This document shows, one piece after another, positions 1 through 9,502 of a stretch of 37,470 bases of DNA. A program made the position numbers and the translations under genes. The stretch comes from Frankia alni (GTDB lineage: Bacteria; Actinomycetota; Actinomycetes; Frankiales; Frankiaceae): the NCBI GenBank assembly GCA_026225295.1, contig JAMFSN010000277.1, positions 1-37,470 of the forward strand. Reading direction: 5' to 3'. Within the stretch, counting starts at the first letter, position 1. The number at the start of each line of letters is the position of its first letter. Below the pieces are notes generated by a model. The model saw only the letters and a list, made by a program, of their open reading frames with translations. It ran no database searches and was not told the DNA's origin.

Positions 1-111
1 GAATGCACAGCAATTCTCAAGCCCACCCACAGCCGGTCCCGCCGAATGGCGGCTAGGTTCATTCCCGTCAGCGCTGATTCCACCCCGAGAAGATCGACGA
101 GAGGGATTGCT

Positions 112-222
112 GTGACAATCGCGAGGAAACTGCTGCCCATTCCACCGGCCAATCGGCGACGGCACTGCAAGCCGCCGCCGCCGAAGCCGCCCAGGAAGGG
201 TGCACTGCCGCCGAAGCGGTAG
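112..222 (+). CDS. Possible small cationic, proline-rich peptide (36 aa)
   Basis: A short frame begins with GTG six bases after a GAGAGGG Shine-Dalgarno-like run (99-105) and stops at 220-222, thirteen bases before a strong terminator. The predicted peptide is very basic (many Arg and Lys, one Cys, almost no acidic residues), and its second half is dominated by proline in PPPPKPP and LPPKR stretches. The same frame is open to the left edge with an ATG at 46, so this could also be the tail of a longer frame. No family is recognised. The evidence is the SD-like run, the G/C-ending codons and the terminator placement. Because an ABC exporter follows, a secreted peptide is conceivable, but a chance ORF is just as likely. 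Confidence 0.25.
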   Translation: MTIARKLLPIPPANRRRHCKPPPPKPPRKGALPPKR

Positions 223-234
223 TTTTCCGAAATT

Positions 235-273
235 GGCGACGGGGTTGCGCACAGCAACCCCGTCGCCTTTTTT
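235..273 (+). terminator. Rho-independent terminator
   Basis: A perfect 14-bp stem is formed by 235-248 (GGCGACGGGGTTGC) and 254-267, with a five-base loop (249-253) and six Ts at 268-273. This is a textbook intrinsic terminator for plus-strand transcription, and unusually canonical for such GC-rich DNA. It ends whatever transcript enters from the left, including the possible small peptide ORF, and isolates the ABC exporter gene that starts 54 bases later. Confidence 0.9.
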
Positions 274-326
274 CCTTTCCACCGTTGAGCACCCACGGTT
301 TTGACGATGCACCGACAGGACTCGCG

Positions 327-2315
327 ATGCCCGACCGCCGCACGAAGACGTCTGACCGGCTCGCGGGCCCGGGCCCGGACGCCGCGACGACCACGACCAC
401 CGGGGCCCCGGCCGTGACCGACGCCGGGGAACCGTCCACTCTGCGCGCCACGTTCCGCCGGTTCTGGCCGGCCGCCCGACCGGACCGCCGCCGCCTGGCG
501 GTCGCCGGCCTGCTGACCGTCCTCGCCACAGCCTGCGAGACGGCAATGATCCGGCTCTTCGGCCAGATCACCGATACCGCGCTCGGCCATGGCGACCTGG
601 CCGCGTTCTGGCGGCCGGCCGCGATCTGGTTGGTCCTCGCGGCCGGGGCCGGAGCTGCTGCGGCGTACGGGCAGTACCGGCAGGCGCAGGCGACGCACAG
701 CACGATACTTCGGCTGCGCGACCGGGTGTTTTGCCACCTGCAGGGCATGTCCGATTCCTTCTTCGCCCACCGACCGGCCGGCGACCTGGTCACCCGACTG
801 TCGAGCGACGCGACCGAAGTGGGCACGATGGTGTCCGCCGGCCCCGTGGAAGCGCTGACCGGCCTGGTCAGCGTCCTGCTGTTCGGCGGCGCGGCGCTGT
901 TCGCGCGCTGGGACCTGGCTCTCGTTTCTTTTGCCGCGGCAGGCGTCCTGCTGGTGACCGCGCGCCGGTTCGGCCGGGCCGCGACCAGCGCCGGGGCAGC
1001 GGAGCGGGCCGCGTACGGCGCGGTCGCGTCCGCCGTCGACGACAACGTGAGCGCCATGGCCCTCGCGCAGAGCCTCGGGACCGAGTCGTTCGAGCGCGGG
1101 CGGGTGCATCACCGAGGTCTCGACTGGTTGCGGGCGAGTCTGGCCGAGGCACGGATCGCCGCCCTGAGCAGCATGGTCGCCGGGCTCATCGAGACGGCCG
1201 TGGTGCTCGCCGTCCTCGGCATCGGCACGTGGGAGGTCGCCGCCGGGCGGTTGACCGTCGGCGGTCTCCTGTCGTTCGCCGCGTTCGTCGGCTACCTTTT
1301 CGGGCCCGTGCACGCACTCGGTGACCTGGTCGTCAGCGCCGGTTCCGCCGCCGGCTCGGCGGCCCGGCTGGCCGAGCTGCTCGACACCCGCCCAGCCGTC
1401 GTCGATACGCCCGGGGCCCGCCCACTCACCCAGGTGTACGGCGAGCTGCGCTTCGAGGACGTCCGGGTCCGCTACCCGGACACGAGCCGGCGGGCCGAGA
1501 GCCGAAGCGCCTTGGACCGCGTGTCGCTGACCGTCCCGGCCGGCTCCTTCACCGTCGTGACCGGGCCGAGCGGGGCGGGCAAGTCGACGTTGGCCCGGCT
1601 CGTCCCGCGGCTGCGCGACCCTGACGAGGGTCGGGTGCTGCTCGACGGGCGGGACCTGCGCGGGCTGACGCTCACCTCGCTGCGCTGCGCTATCGCCTAT
1701 GTCGCCCAGGAGACGGTCGTGACGGCCGGCACGGTGCGGGCGGCGATCGCGTACGGGTCACCGGGCGCATCGGACAATCGGATCGTGGCCGCGGCCCGCG
1801 CCACCGGGCTCGATGACGACATCCGGATGCTGCCTGACGGCTACGACACCCAGGTCGGCGAGGGCGGGGCGCGCCTGTCCGGCGGCCAGCGCCAACGGCT
1901 CGCTGTTGCCCGCGCCCTCGTGCGGAACGCGCCCATGCTCGTCCTGGACGAACCGACGGCGCACCTGGACGCGGCCACCGCCGCCACGTTCCTCGCGGCG
2001 CTTCCGGTGGTCGCCGCCGGTCGGACGGTCATCCTGGTCACGCACGATCTCCGGCTCGCGCCGAGAGCCGACCAGATCGTGACGGTCGTCGGCGGCCGGG
2101 TGGTCGAGGTTGGGCCGCACCGCGCCCTGATCGCGGCGGAGGGACCATATGCGCGGCTCTACGCGGCCGCGTACCCGCGTCCCGCCCGGCCCTCGCGGAC
2201 AATCCGAACGGGCGTCCAGAATGTAGCCGGTGAACACCGCACCCACCGGGAGGCTTCACAGCGGCTTCACAGCGGGCCGTCACGCCAGAATAAGCAGCGG
2301 CCGCCAATCTGGTGA
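327..2315 (+). CDS. ABC exporter, fused permease/ATPase (type I)
   Basis: About 662 residues with the order of a half-size ABC exporter. A six-helix transmembrane domain spans roughly residues 60-320 and is followed by a nucleotide-binding domain. Visible motifs are Walker A GPSGAGKST (near 412), signature LSGGQRQR (near 515), Walker B MLVLDEP (near 536) and the switch histidine in VTHD. It would work as a homodimer, or with a second half-transporter, to export a lipid, peptide or drug. There is no N-terminal C39 peptidase domain, so it would not mature a double-glycine peptide itself. ATG 327 is preferred because AGGA lies six bases upstream; an in-frame TTG at 285 has no ribosome site. The last 35 or so residues form a polar tail of no known function. 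The substrate cannot be told from sequence. Confidence 0.9.
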   Translation: MPDRRTKTSDRLAGPGPDAATTTTTGAPAVTDAGEPSTLRATFRRFWPAARPDRRRLAVAGLLTVLATACETAMIRLFGQITDTALGHGDLAAFWRPAAIWLVLAAGAGAAAAYGQYRQAQATHSTILRLRDRVFCHLQGMSDSFFAHRPAGDLVTRLSSDATEVGTMVSAGPVEALTGLVSVLLFGGAALFARWDLALVSFAAAGVLLVTARRFGRAATSAGAAERAAYGAVASAVDDNVSAMALAQSLGTESFERGRVHHRGLDWLRASLAEARIAALSSMVAGLIETAVVLAVLGIGTWEVAAGRLTVGGLLSFAAFVGYLFGPVHALGDLVVSAGSAAGSAARLAELLDTRPAVVDTPGARPLTQVYGELRFEDVRVRYPDTSRRAESRSALDRVSLTVPAGSFTVVTGPSGAGKSTLARLVPRLRDPDEGRVLLDGRDLRGLTLTSLRCAIAYVAQETVVTAGTVRAAIAYGSPGASDNRIVAAARATGLDDDIRMLPDGYDTQVGEGGARLSGGQRQRLAVARALVRNAPMLVLDEPTAHLDAATAATFLAALPVVAAGRTVILVTHDLRLAPRADQIVTVVGGRVVEVGPHRALIAAEGPYARLYAAAYPRPARPSRTIRTGVQNVAGEHRTHREASQRLHSGPSRQNKQRPPIW

Positions 2316-2488
2316 CGTGACAGAGAATCGGAAAGCCGACGCGGGTTTCCGGGAGAGCCTTTTCCCAGCCCACCCGATATTCCCGGTACAGCAATTTCGG
2401 ATCGTCGAGATTCTCCCTGTCTCCATCCCGCGCGCGCCGACGTCGGCCGCGCGACTCACCAGGCCGCCGTTCGGACGGAGAACCCACC

Positions 2489-4618
2489 ATGACCACCACT
2501 GACCTCGAACGACCAGGCCACCGACGTCGGCCCGGCCCCGGCCGACCCGCGAGACGGGCCGCGCCCGATTCGCCGGGCCATCGCCCCCGGGTCGGGCCGG
2601 CCGGCCCGGCCGGCGAGGTCGACCCGAACGGCCTGACGCCGGCCGCGGATCCGCGGTGGGTGCGGCCGGCGCTCATTGTCCTGCTCGCCGCGACCGCCGC
2701 CCTCTACCTGTGGAACCTGTCCGCCTCCGGCTACGGCAACAGCTTCTACGCCGCCGCCGTCCAGTCCGGCACCAAAAGCTGGAAGGCCCTCTTCTTCGGA
2801 TCCTCCGACTGGGGCAACTCCATCACCGTCGACAAACCCCCCGCCGCCCTGTGGGTCATGGCCCTCTCCGGCCGCATCTTCGGCTTTTCCAGCTGGAGCA
2901 TGCTCGCTCCCGAGGCCCTTGAAGGCGTCGCGACCGTCGCCGTCCTCTACGCGACGGTGAAGCGGTGGTTCGGACCGGCCGCCGGCCTGGCGGCCGGCGC
3001 CCTGCTCGCCCTGACCCCCGTCGCAGCGCTGATGTTCCGGTTCAACAACCCCGACGCCCTGCTCGTCCTGCTCATGGTCGCCGCGGCGTACTGCACCGTC
3101 CGCGCCCTGGAAAAGGGCGCCACCCGCTGGCTGATCCTGGCAGGCACCGCCATCGGCTTCGCGTTCCTGGCCAAAATGCTCCAAGCCTTCCTCGTCCTGC
3201 CCGCCCTCGGCCTGGTCTACCTGACCTGCGCCCCCACCACCCTGCGCCGCCGGATCACCGGGGTCCTGGCCGGCGCAGGCGCCATCGCGATCTCCGCCGG
3301 CTGGTGGGTCGCCGCCGTCGAACTGTGGCCCAAGGGTTCGCGACCCTGGGTCGGCGGCTCCAACAAGAACAGCGAACTCGACCTGATCTTCGGCTACAAC
3401 GGCATCGGCCGGCTCACCGGAAGCGGCTCCGGCAACGGCGGTGGGTTCTCCGGGGCCACCGGCTGGGCCCGCCTGTTCAACACCACCATGGGCGGCGAAA
3501 TCTCCTGGCTGCTGCCCGCCGCCCTCATCGCCCTGGCCGGCGGCCTGTGGATCACCCGCCGGGCCCCCCGCACGGACCGCACCCGCGCCGCCCTCATCCT
3601 GTGGGGCACCTGGCTCATCATCACCGCCGCCGTCTTCAGCTTCGGCAGCGGAGTGATCCACTCGTACTACACGGTCGCGCTGGCCCCGGCCGTCGCCGCC
3701 CTCGTCGCCATCGGCGGCCTCACCCTGTGGCGCGCCCACGACCAGGTGACCGCCCGGATCATCCTCGCCGTCCTGATCGCCGCCAGCGGGCTGTGGGACT
3801 ACCGCCTCCTCGACCGCACCCCGAACTGGTACCCCGAACTGCGCTGGATCGTGCTCATCGCAGCCCTGGCCGCCGCCACCGTGCTGCTGACCGGCCGACG
3901 AATGCTGGCCCGGGCCACCGCGGGGGTGGCCGTGGCGACCGTCATCGCGTTGGCCGCCGCGCCGGCCGCCTACGCGATCGACACCGCGGCCACACCCCAC
4001 ACCGGCTCCACTCCGGCCTCCGGCCCCAGCGGTCAGGGCGGGGGGATGGGTGGCTTCGGGGGGGCGACCGGCTCGTCGACCCGCACCGGCGGCCCGACCG
4101 GCACCTCGACCGGCACCTCGACCGGACGCCCGTCCGCGGCCGGGACGGCCCCGTCCGGATCCTCCGCGACGACGAAGTCGACGACCCCGTCCGCCGGTAC
4201 CCGATCCGCCGGTACCCGACCCACCGGCACCGGGTCGTCCGCCGGCGGTGGAGGCGGCACCGCGACCACCAGCAGCGCGCTGACCGCGCTGCTGAAGAAG
4301 TCGACCGGCTACACCTGGGCGGCCGCCACCGTCGGGTCGATGAACTCGGCCTCCTACCAGCTGGCCAGCGGCAAGGCGGTCATGGCGATCGGCGGGTTCA
4401 CCGGCAGCGACCCGTCCCCGACCCTGGCCCAGTTCCAGACCTACGTGGCCGCCCACAAGATCCACTACTTCATCGCCGCCGGCACCGGCGGGGGCGGCGG
4501 CCAGGCCGGTGGCAGCGGAACCGGCAGCGCGATCGCCACCTGGGTGGCCGCGCACTTCAAGGCGACCACGGTCGGCGGCCAGACCGTCTACGACCTGACC
4601 GCCACGGCGTCGAGCTGA
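2489..4618 (+). CDS. GT39 family membrane glycosyltransferase (YkcB-like mannosyltransferase)
   Basis: 709 residues. A cytosolic Arg/Pro-rich head (1-58) precedes a polytopic membrane region (about 59-490), then a Gly/Ser/Thr-rich linker (about 500-590) and a small C-terminal domain ending at the stop. The first outer loop has the family's conserved stretch SSDWGNSITVDKPPAALW (105-122), and MFRFNNPDALLVLL follows. These are features of ArnT/PMT-type enzymes, which move a sugar from a polyprenyl-phosphate donor to an acceptor outside the membrane; the YkcA/B-like C-terminal domain fits the subgroup often called putative mannosyltransferase. A GGAG lies shortly before the ATG. The linker contains repeated TSTGT- and TRSAGT-type units. 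The acceptor is unknown, and neighbouring genes do not reveal it. Confidence 0.88.
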   Translation: MTTTDLERPGHRRRPGPGRPARRAAPDSPGHRPRVGPAGPAGEVDPNGLTPAADPRWVRPALIVLLAATAALYLWNLSASGYGNSFYAAAVQSGTKSWKALFFGSSDWGNSITVDKPPAALWVMALSGRIFGFSSWSMLAPEALEGVATVAVLYATVKRWFGPAAGLAAGALLALTPVAALMFRFNNPDALLVLLMVAAAYCTVRALEKGATRWLILAGTAIGFAFLAKMLQAFLVLPALGLVYLTCAPTTLRRRITGVLAGAGAIAISAGWWVAAVELWPKGSRPWVGGSNKNSELDLIFGYNGIGRLTGSGSGNGGGFSGATGWARLFNTTMGGEISWLLPAALIALAGGLWITRRAPRTDRTRAALILWGTWLIITAAVFSFGSGVIHSYYTVALAPAVAALVAIGGLTLWRAHDQVTARIILAVLIAASGLWDYRLLDRTPNWYPELRWIVLIAALAAATVLLTGRRMLARATAGVAVATVIALAAAPAAYAIDTAATPHTGSTPASGPSGQGGGMGGFGGATGSSTRTGGPTGTSTGTSTGRPSAAGTAPSGSSATTKSTTPSAGTRSAGTRPTGTGSSAGGGGGTATTSSALTALLKKSTGYTWAAATVGSMNSASYQLASGKAVMAIGGFTGSDPSPTLAQFQTYVAAHKIHYFIAAGTGGGGGQAGGSGTGSAIATWVAAHFKATTVGGQTVYDLTATASS

Positions 4619-4639
4619 CCCTCGGCCGACCCGGCTCCG

Positions 4640-4680
4640 GGCGGCGGCGGGGCGCGGGCGATCCGCGCTTCGCCGCCGCC
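4640..4680 (+). terminator. Strong hairpin between convergent genes (terminator-like)
   Basis: Bases 4640-4657 pair with 4663-4680 around a five-base loop (4658-4662). The 18-bp stem has two adjacent G-U pairs when read as plus-strand RNA, which would be mismatches on the minus strand. It starts 22 bases after the stop of the GT39 gene. There is no U-run, as is common in actinomycetes. The likely role is 3'-end formation for the plus-strand gene. Confidence 0.6.
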
Positions 4681-4726
4681 TTCGGCCGTCGGTGGGGCGG
4701 CACCCCCGCCGGGCGGCCCCGCCGGT

Positions 4727-5383
4727 CTACAGCAGGAGCGCCCCGACCGCGTCCCGGACCGGGGTCGAGCCGCCGATCAGCTCCGCCGTGAGCCCCGCGG
4801 TGCGCGGGTGGTCCAGCAGCTCGAGCAGGACGGCCGCGACGTCGTCCCGGGTCACCGACCCGTACGCGGCCTGGGTCGACAGGTGGACCCGGCCGGTCCC
4901 GGGATCGTTGGTGAGGGCGCCGGGACGCACGATCGTCCACTTCAAGGGTCGACCGATCAGATCCTGCTCGGCGGCGGCCTTGGCTTCCAGATAGACCCCG
5001 AAGCCGTCCCCGGTGCCCGGCGACGCCGCCCGCCCCACCCCGACGCTGGAGACCAGCAGGTAGCGGTCCACGCCGGCGACCTGCGCGGCCTCGGCGAGCA
5101 GCACCGCGGCGCCGCGATCGACGGTGTCCTTACGGGCCGGTCCGCTGCCGGGGCCGGCACCGGCGGCGAAGACCACCGCATCGGCCCCGCGGAGGTGGAC
5201 GGCGAGTTCCGCCGCGCCGACCTGCTCCAGATCGACGACCACCGGCGAGCCACCGGCCGCCCGCACGTCGTCGGCCTGGGCCGGGTTCCGGATCAGGGCG
5301 ACCGCCTCGTCGCCCCGCGCCGCGAGCAGCCCTTCGAGCCGCAACGCGATCTGACCGTGTCCACCCGCGATGACCACCCTCAT
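4727..5383 (-). CDS. NAD(P)-binding Rossmann-fold protein (atypical SDR)
   Basis: 218 residues, the usual size for the SDR_a5/YwnB-like group of atypical short-chain dehydrogenases. The N-terminus has the nucleotide-binding glycine motif (VVIAGGHGQIA, about 3-13). VVFAAGAG and LLVSSVGVGR follow, then a YLEAKAAAE stretch carrying the YxxxK pattern, WTIVRPGALTND, and a late VTRDDVAAVLLELLD helix typical of NmrA/SDR_a5 proteins. Such proteins bind NAD(P)H and act as reductases, epimerases or redox sensors; no substrate can be assigned. It lies downstream of the M50 gene on the same strand with a gap of about 150 bases, so co-transcription is possible. Its 3' end converges with the GT39 gene. Confidence 0.85.
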   Translation of the reverse strand: MRVVIAGGHGQIALRLEGLLAARGDEAVALIRNPAQADDVRAAGGSPVVVDLEQVGAAELAVHLRGADAVVFAAGAGPGSGPARKDTVDRGAAVLLAEAAQVAGVDRYLLVSSVGVGRAASPGTGDGFGVYLEAKAAAEQDLIGRPLKWTIVRPGALTNDPGTGRVHLSTQAAYGSVTRDDVAAVLLELLDHPRTAGLTAELIGGSTPVRDAVGALLL

Positions 5384-5534
5384 GCCGCGACCACCGCCGC
5401 CGGCTCCGCATCGGCCGCCACCAGCTCCGCCGCCACCACGACGACCGGCCCGGACGGGACCTCCACTCGCGAAAATCTCATGACCCCGTCCTACCCCGGG
5501 GCGGCCCGGGACGGTCGGATCCGCGCCGGACGGG

Positions 5535-6248
5535 TCACCCGAGACTGGGGATGAGCAGCCCCACCGCGAGCACCAGCGCCCCCACCGCCACCAGCCCGAA
5601 CAACAGCACCCAGAACGTCGCGCCGACCGGCGTGAGCCGCCCGAGCTGGTCGGCGTCCGACCATTGGGCGCGGCCCTGTCGACGCCGGCGGGCCAGCTCC
5701 CAGACCGGCCGAACGCCGCCGAGCAGCAGGAACCACGCCTCGGTGTAGGCGAAGGCGGCCTGGATCCCGACCGGGGCCAGCCACACCGCGGCCGCGACGA
5801 GCGCGCCGGTCACCACGATCGACACGGCCCCGTAGGCGTTGCGGACGGCGATCAGCATGCCCAGCAGGAACACCAGGCTGGCCACCAGGACCACCGTGAC
5901 GTGCCCGGAGACGAGCACCAGGGCGGCGGCCAGCCCCAGCAGCGAGGGGGCAATGTACCCGGCCGCCGCGGTGGCGACCATGCCCGGCCCGCTCGGGCGG
6001 CCGGTCGACAACGTGACGCCCGACGTGTCGGAATGCAGGCGGATCCCGTTCAACGTCCGGCCGGTGACCAGGGCGACCAGGGCGTGCCCGCCCTCGTGGG
6101 CGATCGTCACCGCCCCCCGGGACACCCGCCAGGCCCCGTCGTGGGCCACCACGAACAGGGCGATCAGCCCGGTGACGGCGACCACCCCGGTCGGGTGCCC
6201 GCTTCTGGTCCAGGCGCCGATCGTGTCCCAGCCGGGTGATGCATCCAC
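5535..6248 (-). CDS. M50 (M50B-like) membrane metalloprotease family protein
   Basis: An integral membrane protein of about 237 residues from the GTG at 6248. The zinc site HEGGH in AVTIAHEGGHALVAL is followed by several hydrophobic segments, and one helix precedes it. The TGRTLNGIRLHSDTSGVT stretch after the HExxH is characteristic of the actinobacterial M50B-like family. Members are predicted intramembrane proteases, but no substrate is known for this one. The frame is open further upstream to a TTG at 6308, but those extra 20 residues look like unstructured Gly/Pro/Arg sequence, so the shorter start is preferred with low certainty. The gap to the GH65 stop codon upstream is about 110 bases. 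Confidence 0.82.
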   Translation of the reverse strand: MDASPGWDTIGAWTRSGHPTGVVAVTGLIALFVVAHDGAWRVSRGAVTIAHEGGHALVALVTGRTLNGIRLHSDTSGVTLSTGRPSGPGMVATAAAGYIAPSLLGLAAALVLVSGHVTVVLVASLVFLLGMLIAVRNAYGAVSIVVTGALVAAAVWLAPVGIQAAFAYTEAWFLLLGGVRPVWELARRRRQGRAQWSDADQLGRLTPVGATFWVLLFGLVAVGALVLAVGLLIPSLG

Positions 6249-6359
6249 GCGCAGAGGGTACGGACCGGACCTTACGGCCGGCCGCCCGGGCCAGCCCGAC
6301 CCGACCAACCGGCCGACCTGACGGCCGACCCGACCAACCAGCCGGGCCGGCCGGGTCGG

Positions 6360-8735
6360 TCAGTGCCCGCCGGGACGCCGGCCCATCACCCGGTGCTTAC
6401 GCGGCTCGCGCCCGTACGGCTGGACGGGCCGGGGCAGAACGGGCGTCGGCGGCACCGGCAGCTTCGTCGCCTTGCCGGACTTCAGCGTCACCCGCTCGCC
6501 GTGATGGATGATCTCCATGGCATCGCCCCCGGAGAGCAGGTACTTCGTCTCGGACGGCTTCACCTCGACGCGCAGCTGGGTCTGGCGCAGGTGCAGGTTG
6601 AACGCCAGCCGGGTGAAGCCCTCGGGCAGCTTCGGCGAGAACTCGATGATCTCGCCGTTGTCCCGCATGCCGCCGAACCCGCCGACCAGCGCCAACCAGG
6701 CCCCGGCCAAGGAAGCAATGTGGAGTCCGTCGCGGGTGTTGCGCTCGAGGTCCTCCAGGTCCATCAGCGCCGCTTCGCCCAGATAGTCCTGGGCCAGCGA
6801 CAGGTGCCCGACCTCGGCGGCCATGATCGCCTGGATCGAGGCCGACAGGGAGGAGTCCCGGACGCACAACCGCTCGTAGTAGGCGAAGTTGCGGGCCTTC
6901 TGCTCGGGCGTGAACGCGTCCCCCCGCCGGACCATCGCCATCACCAGGTCGGCCTGCTTGACGACCTGCTTGCGGTAGAGGTCGAAGTACGGGTAGTTCA
7001 GCAGCAGCGGGTAGTGGTCGGCCGGGGTGCCCTCGAAGTCCCAGGCCTGGTGGGCGGCGAACCCGTCGGACTGCGGGTGGATGCCCAACCGCTCGTCGTA
7101 GGGGATCTTGACCGCGTCGGCGGCGTCGCGCCACCCGGCCATCTCCTCCGAATCGACGCCCAGTTCGCGGGCCGCGTCCGGGTGCCGGCGGGCCGCGTCG
7201 GCGGCGCCGACCAGGTTCCGCTGGGCCATCAGGTTCGTGTAGACGTTGTTGTCGGCGATCGCGCTGTACTCGTCGGGCCCGGTCACGCCGTCGATGCGGA
7301 ACCGGCCGTCCCGGTCGTGGTGGCCGAGCGACCGCCACAGCCGGGCCGTCTCGACCAGCAGTTCCAGCCCGACCGTGGCCTCGAACACCTCGTCGCCGGT
7401 CGCCCACACGTACCGGATGACGGCGTCGGCGATGTCGGCCGCGATGTGGAACGCGCCGGTCCCGGCCGGCCAGTACCCCGAGCACTCCTCGCCGTGGATC
7501 GTCCGCCACGGGAACGCGGCGCCCCGCAGGCCCAGCTGACTGGCCCGCTCCCGGGCCATGGACAGCGTGCTGTGCCGCCACCGCAACGCGTCGGCGGCCG
7601 CGTCGGGCGCGGTGTAGGTGAGCGCCGCGAGCACGTAACTCTCGGTGTCCCAGAAGGCGTGGCCGTCGTAGCCGGGACCGGTCAGCCCCTTGGCCGCGAT
7701 GGCCCGCCGTTCGGCCCGCGCCCCGGCCTGCAGGACGTGGAACAGCGCGAACCGCACGGCCTGCTGGATCTCGGTGTCGCCGTCGATCTCGACGTCGGAC
7801 GACTCCCAGTACTTGTCGAGGTAGGCCCGCTGTTCGGCGAGCAGCCCGACCCAGCCCGTCCGCTTGGCGGCGGTCAGGGCGGCGGCCACCTGGTCGCGCA
7901 GGGCCGGCAGCGAGCGCTGCTCGGACCAGCCGTAGGCCAGGAACTTGACCAGGCGCAGCTTCTCGCCCGGCTTCAGCACGGCGGTGACGGTCATCCGGCC
8001 GGAATCGGGGTCGCTCTCGGAGAACGTGAGCATCTCGGTCGGGCCCTCGACGATGTGGTCCATCGTCGCGGCCATCCGCAGCCCGCTGCGCTGGGTGCTG
8101 TGGACCAGCTCGACGCGCAGCTCCCGGTGGCTGTTGCTCTCCGCGTGCAGCGGCGCCTCGAGGGCGGCCGCGACCCGCGGATCGACGCCTTCGGAGGGCG
8201 GCATCTCCTCGTTGGCGACCAGTTCCGACTGGATGACGACCCGGATCGCGTTGTCGACCGGCTCGATCTCGTACTCGATCGCGGCCACCGCGCGTTGCGT
8301 GAACGACACCAGCCGGGTCGAGTGCAGACGCACGGCCGCGCCGGCCGGCGACACCCATTCGGCGGTCCGTTCCAGCGTGCCGGCCCGCATGTCGAGGACC
8401 CGCTCGTGGGACCGCAGCTCGCCGTAGCGCAGGTCGAACGGCTCGTCCTCGACCAGCAGGCGGATGATCTTTCCGTTGGTGACGTTGATGATGGTCTGGC
8501 CGGATTCGGGATAGCCGTAGCCGGCCTCCGCGTACGGCAGCGGCCGACGCTCGTAGAACGAGTTCAGATAGGTGCCGGGCAGCGCGTGCGGCTCCCCCTC
8601 GTCGAGGTTCGCGCGCAGGCCGATGTGGCCGTTGCCGAGGGCGAAGACGGATTCGGCCTGGGCGAGCGCGTCCGGGTCGATGCCGACCTCCCGGACCGAC
8701 CAGGGTTCGACGGCGTAGGGCGTGTTCTGGGTCAT
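6360..8735 (-). CDS. Glycoside hydrolase family 65 protein (disaccharide phosphorylase-like)
   Basis: 791 residues, the normal length of GH65 maltose/trehalose/kojibiose phosphorylases. The N-terminal beta-sandwich begins with [17 protein letters not shown] (31-47). The (alpha/alpha)6 barrel includes [15 protein letters not shown] (355-369) and [18 protein letters not shown] (484-501), where Glu489 matches the family's catalytic acid. [13 protein letters not shown] and the [12 protein letters not shown] region follow, as in phosphorylases that bind phosphate. The enzyme should cleave an alpha-glucoside disaccharide with phosphate to give beta-glucose 1-phosphate, though some actinobacterial members have unknown substrates. 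The last 35 residues are a Pro/Arg-rich tail. Its start overlaps the stop of the HAD gene by four bases (ATGA), a strong sign of coupling. The pair resembles Mycobacterium tuberculosis Rv3401/Rv3400. The exact sugar is unresolved. Confidence 0.92.
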   Translation of the reverse strand: MTQNTPYAVEPWSVREVGIDPDALAQAESVFALGNGHIGLRANLDEGEPHALPGTYLNSFYERRPLPYAEAGYGYPESGQTIINVTNGKIIRLLVEDEPFDLRYGELRSHERVLDMRAGTLERTAEWVSPAGAAVRLHSTRLVSFTQRAVAAIEYEIEPVDNAIRVVIQSELVANEEMPPSEGVDPRVAAALEAPLHAESNSHRELRVELVHSTQRSGLRMAATMDHIVEGPTEMLTFSESDPDSGRMTVTAVLKPGEKLRLVKFLAYGWSEQRSLPALRDQVAAALTAAKRTGWVGLLAEQRAYLDKYWESSDVEIDGDTEIQQAVRFALFHVLQAGARAERRAIAAKGLTGPGYDGHAFWDTESYVLAALTYTAPDAAADALRWRHSTLSMARERASQLGLRGAAFPWRTIHGEECSGYWPAGTGAFHIAADIADAVIRYVWATGDEVFEATVGLELLVETARLWRSLGHHDRDGRFRIDGVTGPDEYSAIADNNVYTNLMAQRNLVGAADAARRHPDAARELGVDSEEMAGWRDAADAVKIPYDERLGIHPQSDGFAAHQAWDFEGTPADHYPLLLNYPYFDLYRKQVVKQADLVMAMVRRGDAFTPEQKARNFAYYERLCVRDSSLSASIQAIMAAEVGHLSLAQDYLGEAALMDLEDLERNTRDGLHIASLAGAWLALVGGFGGMRDNGEIIEFSPKLPEGFTRLAFNLHLRQTQLRVEVKPSETKYLLSGGDAMEIIHHGERVTLKSGKATKLPVPPTPVLPRPVQPYGREPRKHRVMGRRPGGH

Positions 8736-9502
8736 GCGTCCGCCAGGAGATCCGCGAGGTCGGTGACGACGACATCGGCGCCGTGGGCGCGCAACGCGTC
8801 GGCCTGGCCGACCCGGTCGACGCCGACCACGTAGCCGAAGTTGCCGGCCCGGCCGGCCTCCACGCCGGCCAGCGCGTCCTCGAACACGGCCGCTTCGGCC
8901 GGCTCAACGCCGAGCAGGTGCGCGCCCGCGATGTAGGTGTCGGGGGCCGGCTTGCCGGCCAGGTGGGTCCGGGCGGCGATGACGCCGTCGATGCGGTCAG
9001 GTAGCAGTTCGGCCAGGCCCGAGCTCTGGAGCACGGACCGGGTGTTGGCGCTGGACGAAACGACCGCGCAGGCCAGCCCGGCGGCCCGGGCCGCCTTGAC
9101 ATAGCGGACCGATCCCTCGTAGGGCTCGACGCCCTTCTCGGCCAGGATCTTCAGCACGAGTTCGTTCTTCCGGTTGCCGAGCCCGTTCACGGTCTCGGCG
9201 CCTGGCGGATCGTCGGGATGGCCCTCCGGTAGGGAGATGTCCCGCGAGCGCAGGAACTCACGGGTGCCGTCGGCCCGCGGTCGACCGTCGACGTAGGTGC
9301 CGTAGTCGGCCCTGGAGTCGAACGGCGTGAACGGGTCACCGGCAGCGTCGGCGCGGGCGCGCAGAAATTCGTCGAACATCTCTTTCCAGGCTTCGGCGTG
9401 CACCTTCGCCGTCGGGGTCAGCACCCCGTCGAGATCGAACAGACAGGCACGGATGTGGTCGGGCAGTCCCAGCATGGGCATCAGCGTAGGCGGGGCGGTC
9501 AC
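8732..9502 (-). CDS. Beta-phosphoglucomutase-like HAD hydrolase
   Basis: 256 residues from the GTG at 9502. HAD motif I is [12 protein letters not shown] with the nucleophile/acid pair Asp23 and Asp25. A helical cap (about 35-115) follows, then motif [10 protein letters not shown], motif III lysine in AGKPAPDTY, and motif [13 protein letters not shown]. This is the beta-phosphoglucomutase subfamily, which converts beta-glucose 1-phosphate to glucose 6-phosphate. It is the first gene of the operon with the GH65 enzyme, so together they would break an alpha-glucoside and feed glucose 6-phosphate to glycolysis. The start is uncertain: in-frame ATGs at residues 8 and 10 would begin closer to where homologues usually start, and no candidate has a well-spaced ribosome site. 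Confidence 0.9.
   Translation of the reverse strand: MTAPPTLMPMLGLPDHIRACLFDLDGVLTPTAKVHAEAWKEMFDEFLRARADAAGDPFTPFDSRADYGTYVDGRPRADGTREFLRSRDISLPEGHPDDPPGAETVNGLGNRKNELVLKILAEKGVEPYEGSVRYVKAARAAGLACAVVSSSANTRSVLQSSGLAELLPDRIDGVIAARTHLAGKPAPDTYIAGAHLLGVEPAEAAVFEDALAGVEAGRAGNFGYVVGVDRVGQADALRAHGADVVVTDLADLLADA

Noticed and set aside
68-1057. Long minus-strand open frame opposite the ABC exporter
   Set aside because: Arg/Ala/Ser-rich with no domain, fully antisense to a clear ABC transporter gene, and it crosses the terminator. An effect of high GC.
2329-2351. CGGAAA/TTTCCG hairpin after the ABC exporter
   Set aside because: Only a 6-bp stem with an 11-base loop; too weak to call a terminator, though CCTTTT follows.
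2456-4555. 699-codon minus-strand frame opposite the GT39 gene
   Set aside because: Gly/Ala/Asp-rich repeats with no domain; the plus strand has unmistakable GT39 motifs.
6363-8834. 823-codon plus-strand frame opposite the GH65 gene
   Set aside because: Longer than many genes, but its sequence is only Val/Gly/Arg/Pro-rich with no family; the opposite strand has all GH65 motifs.
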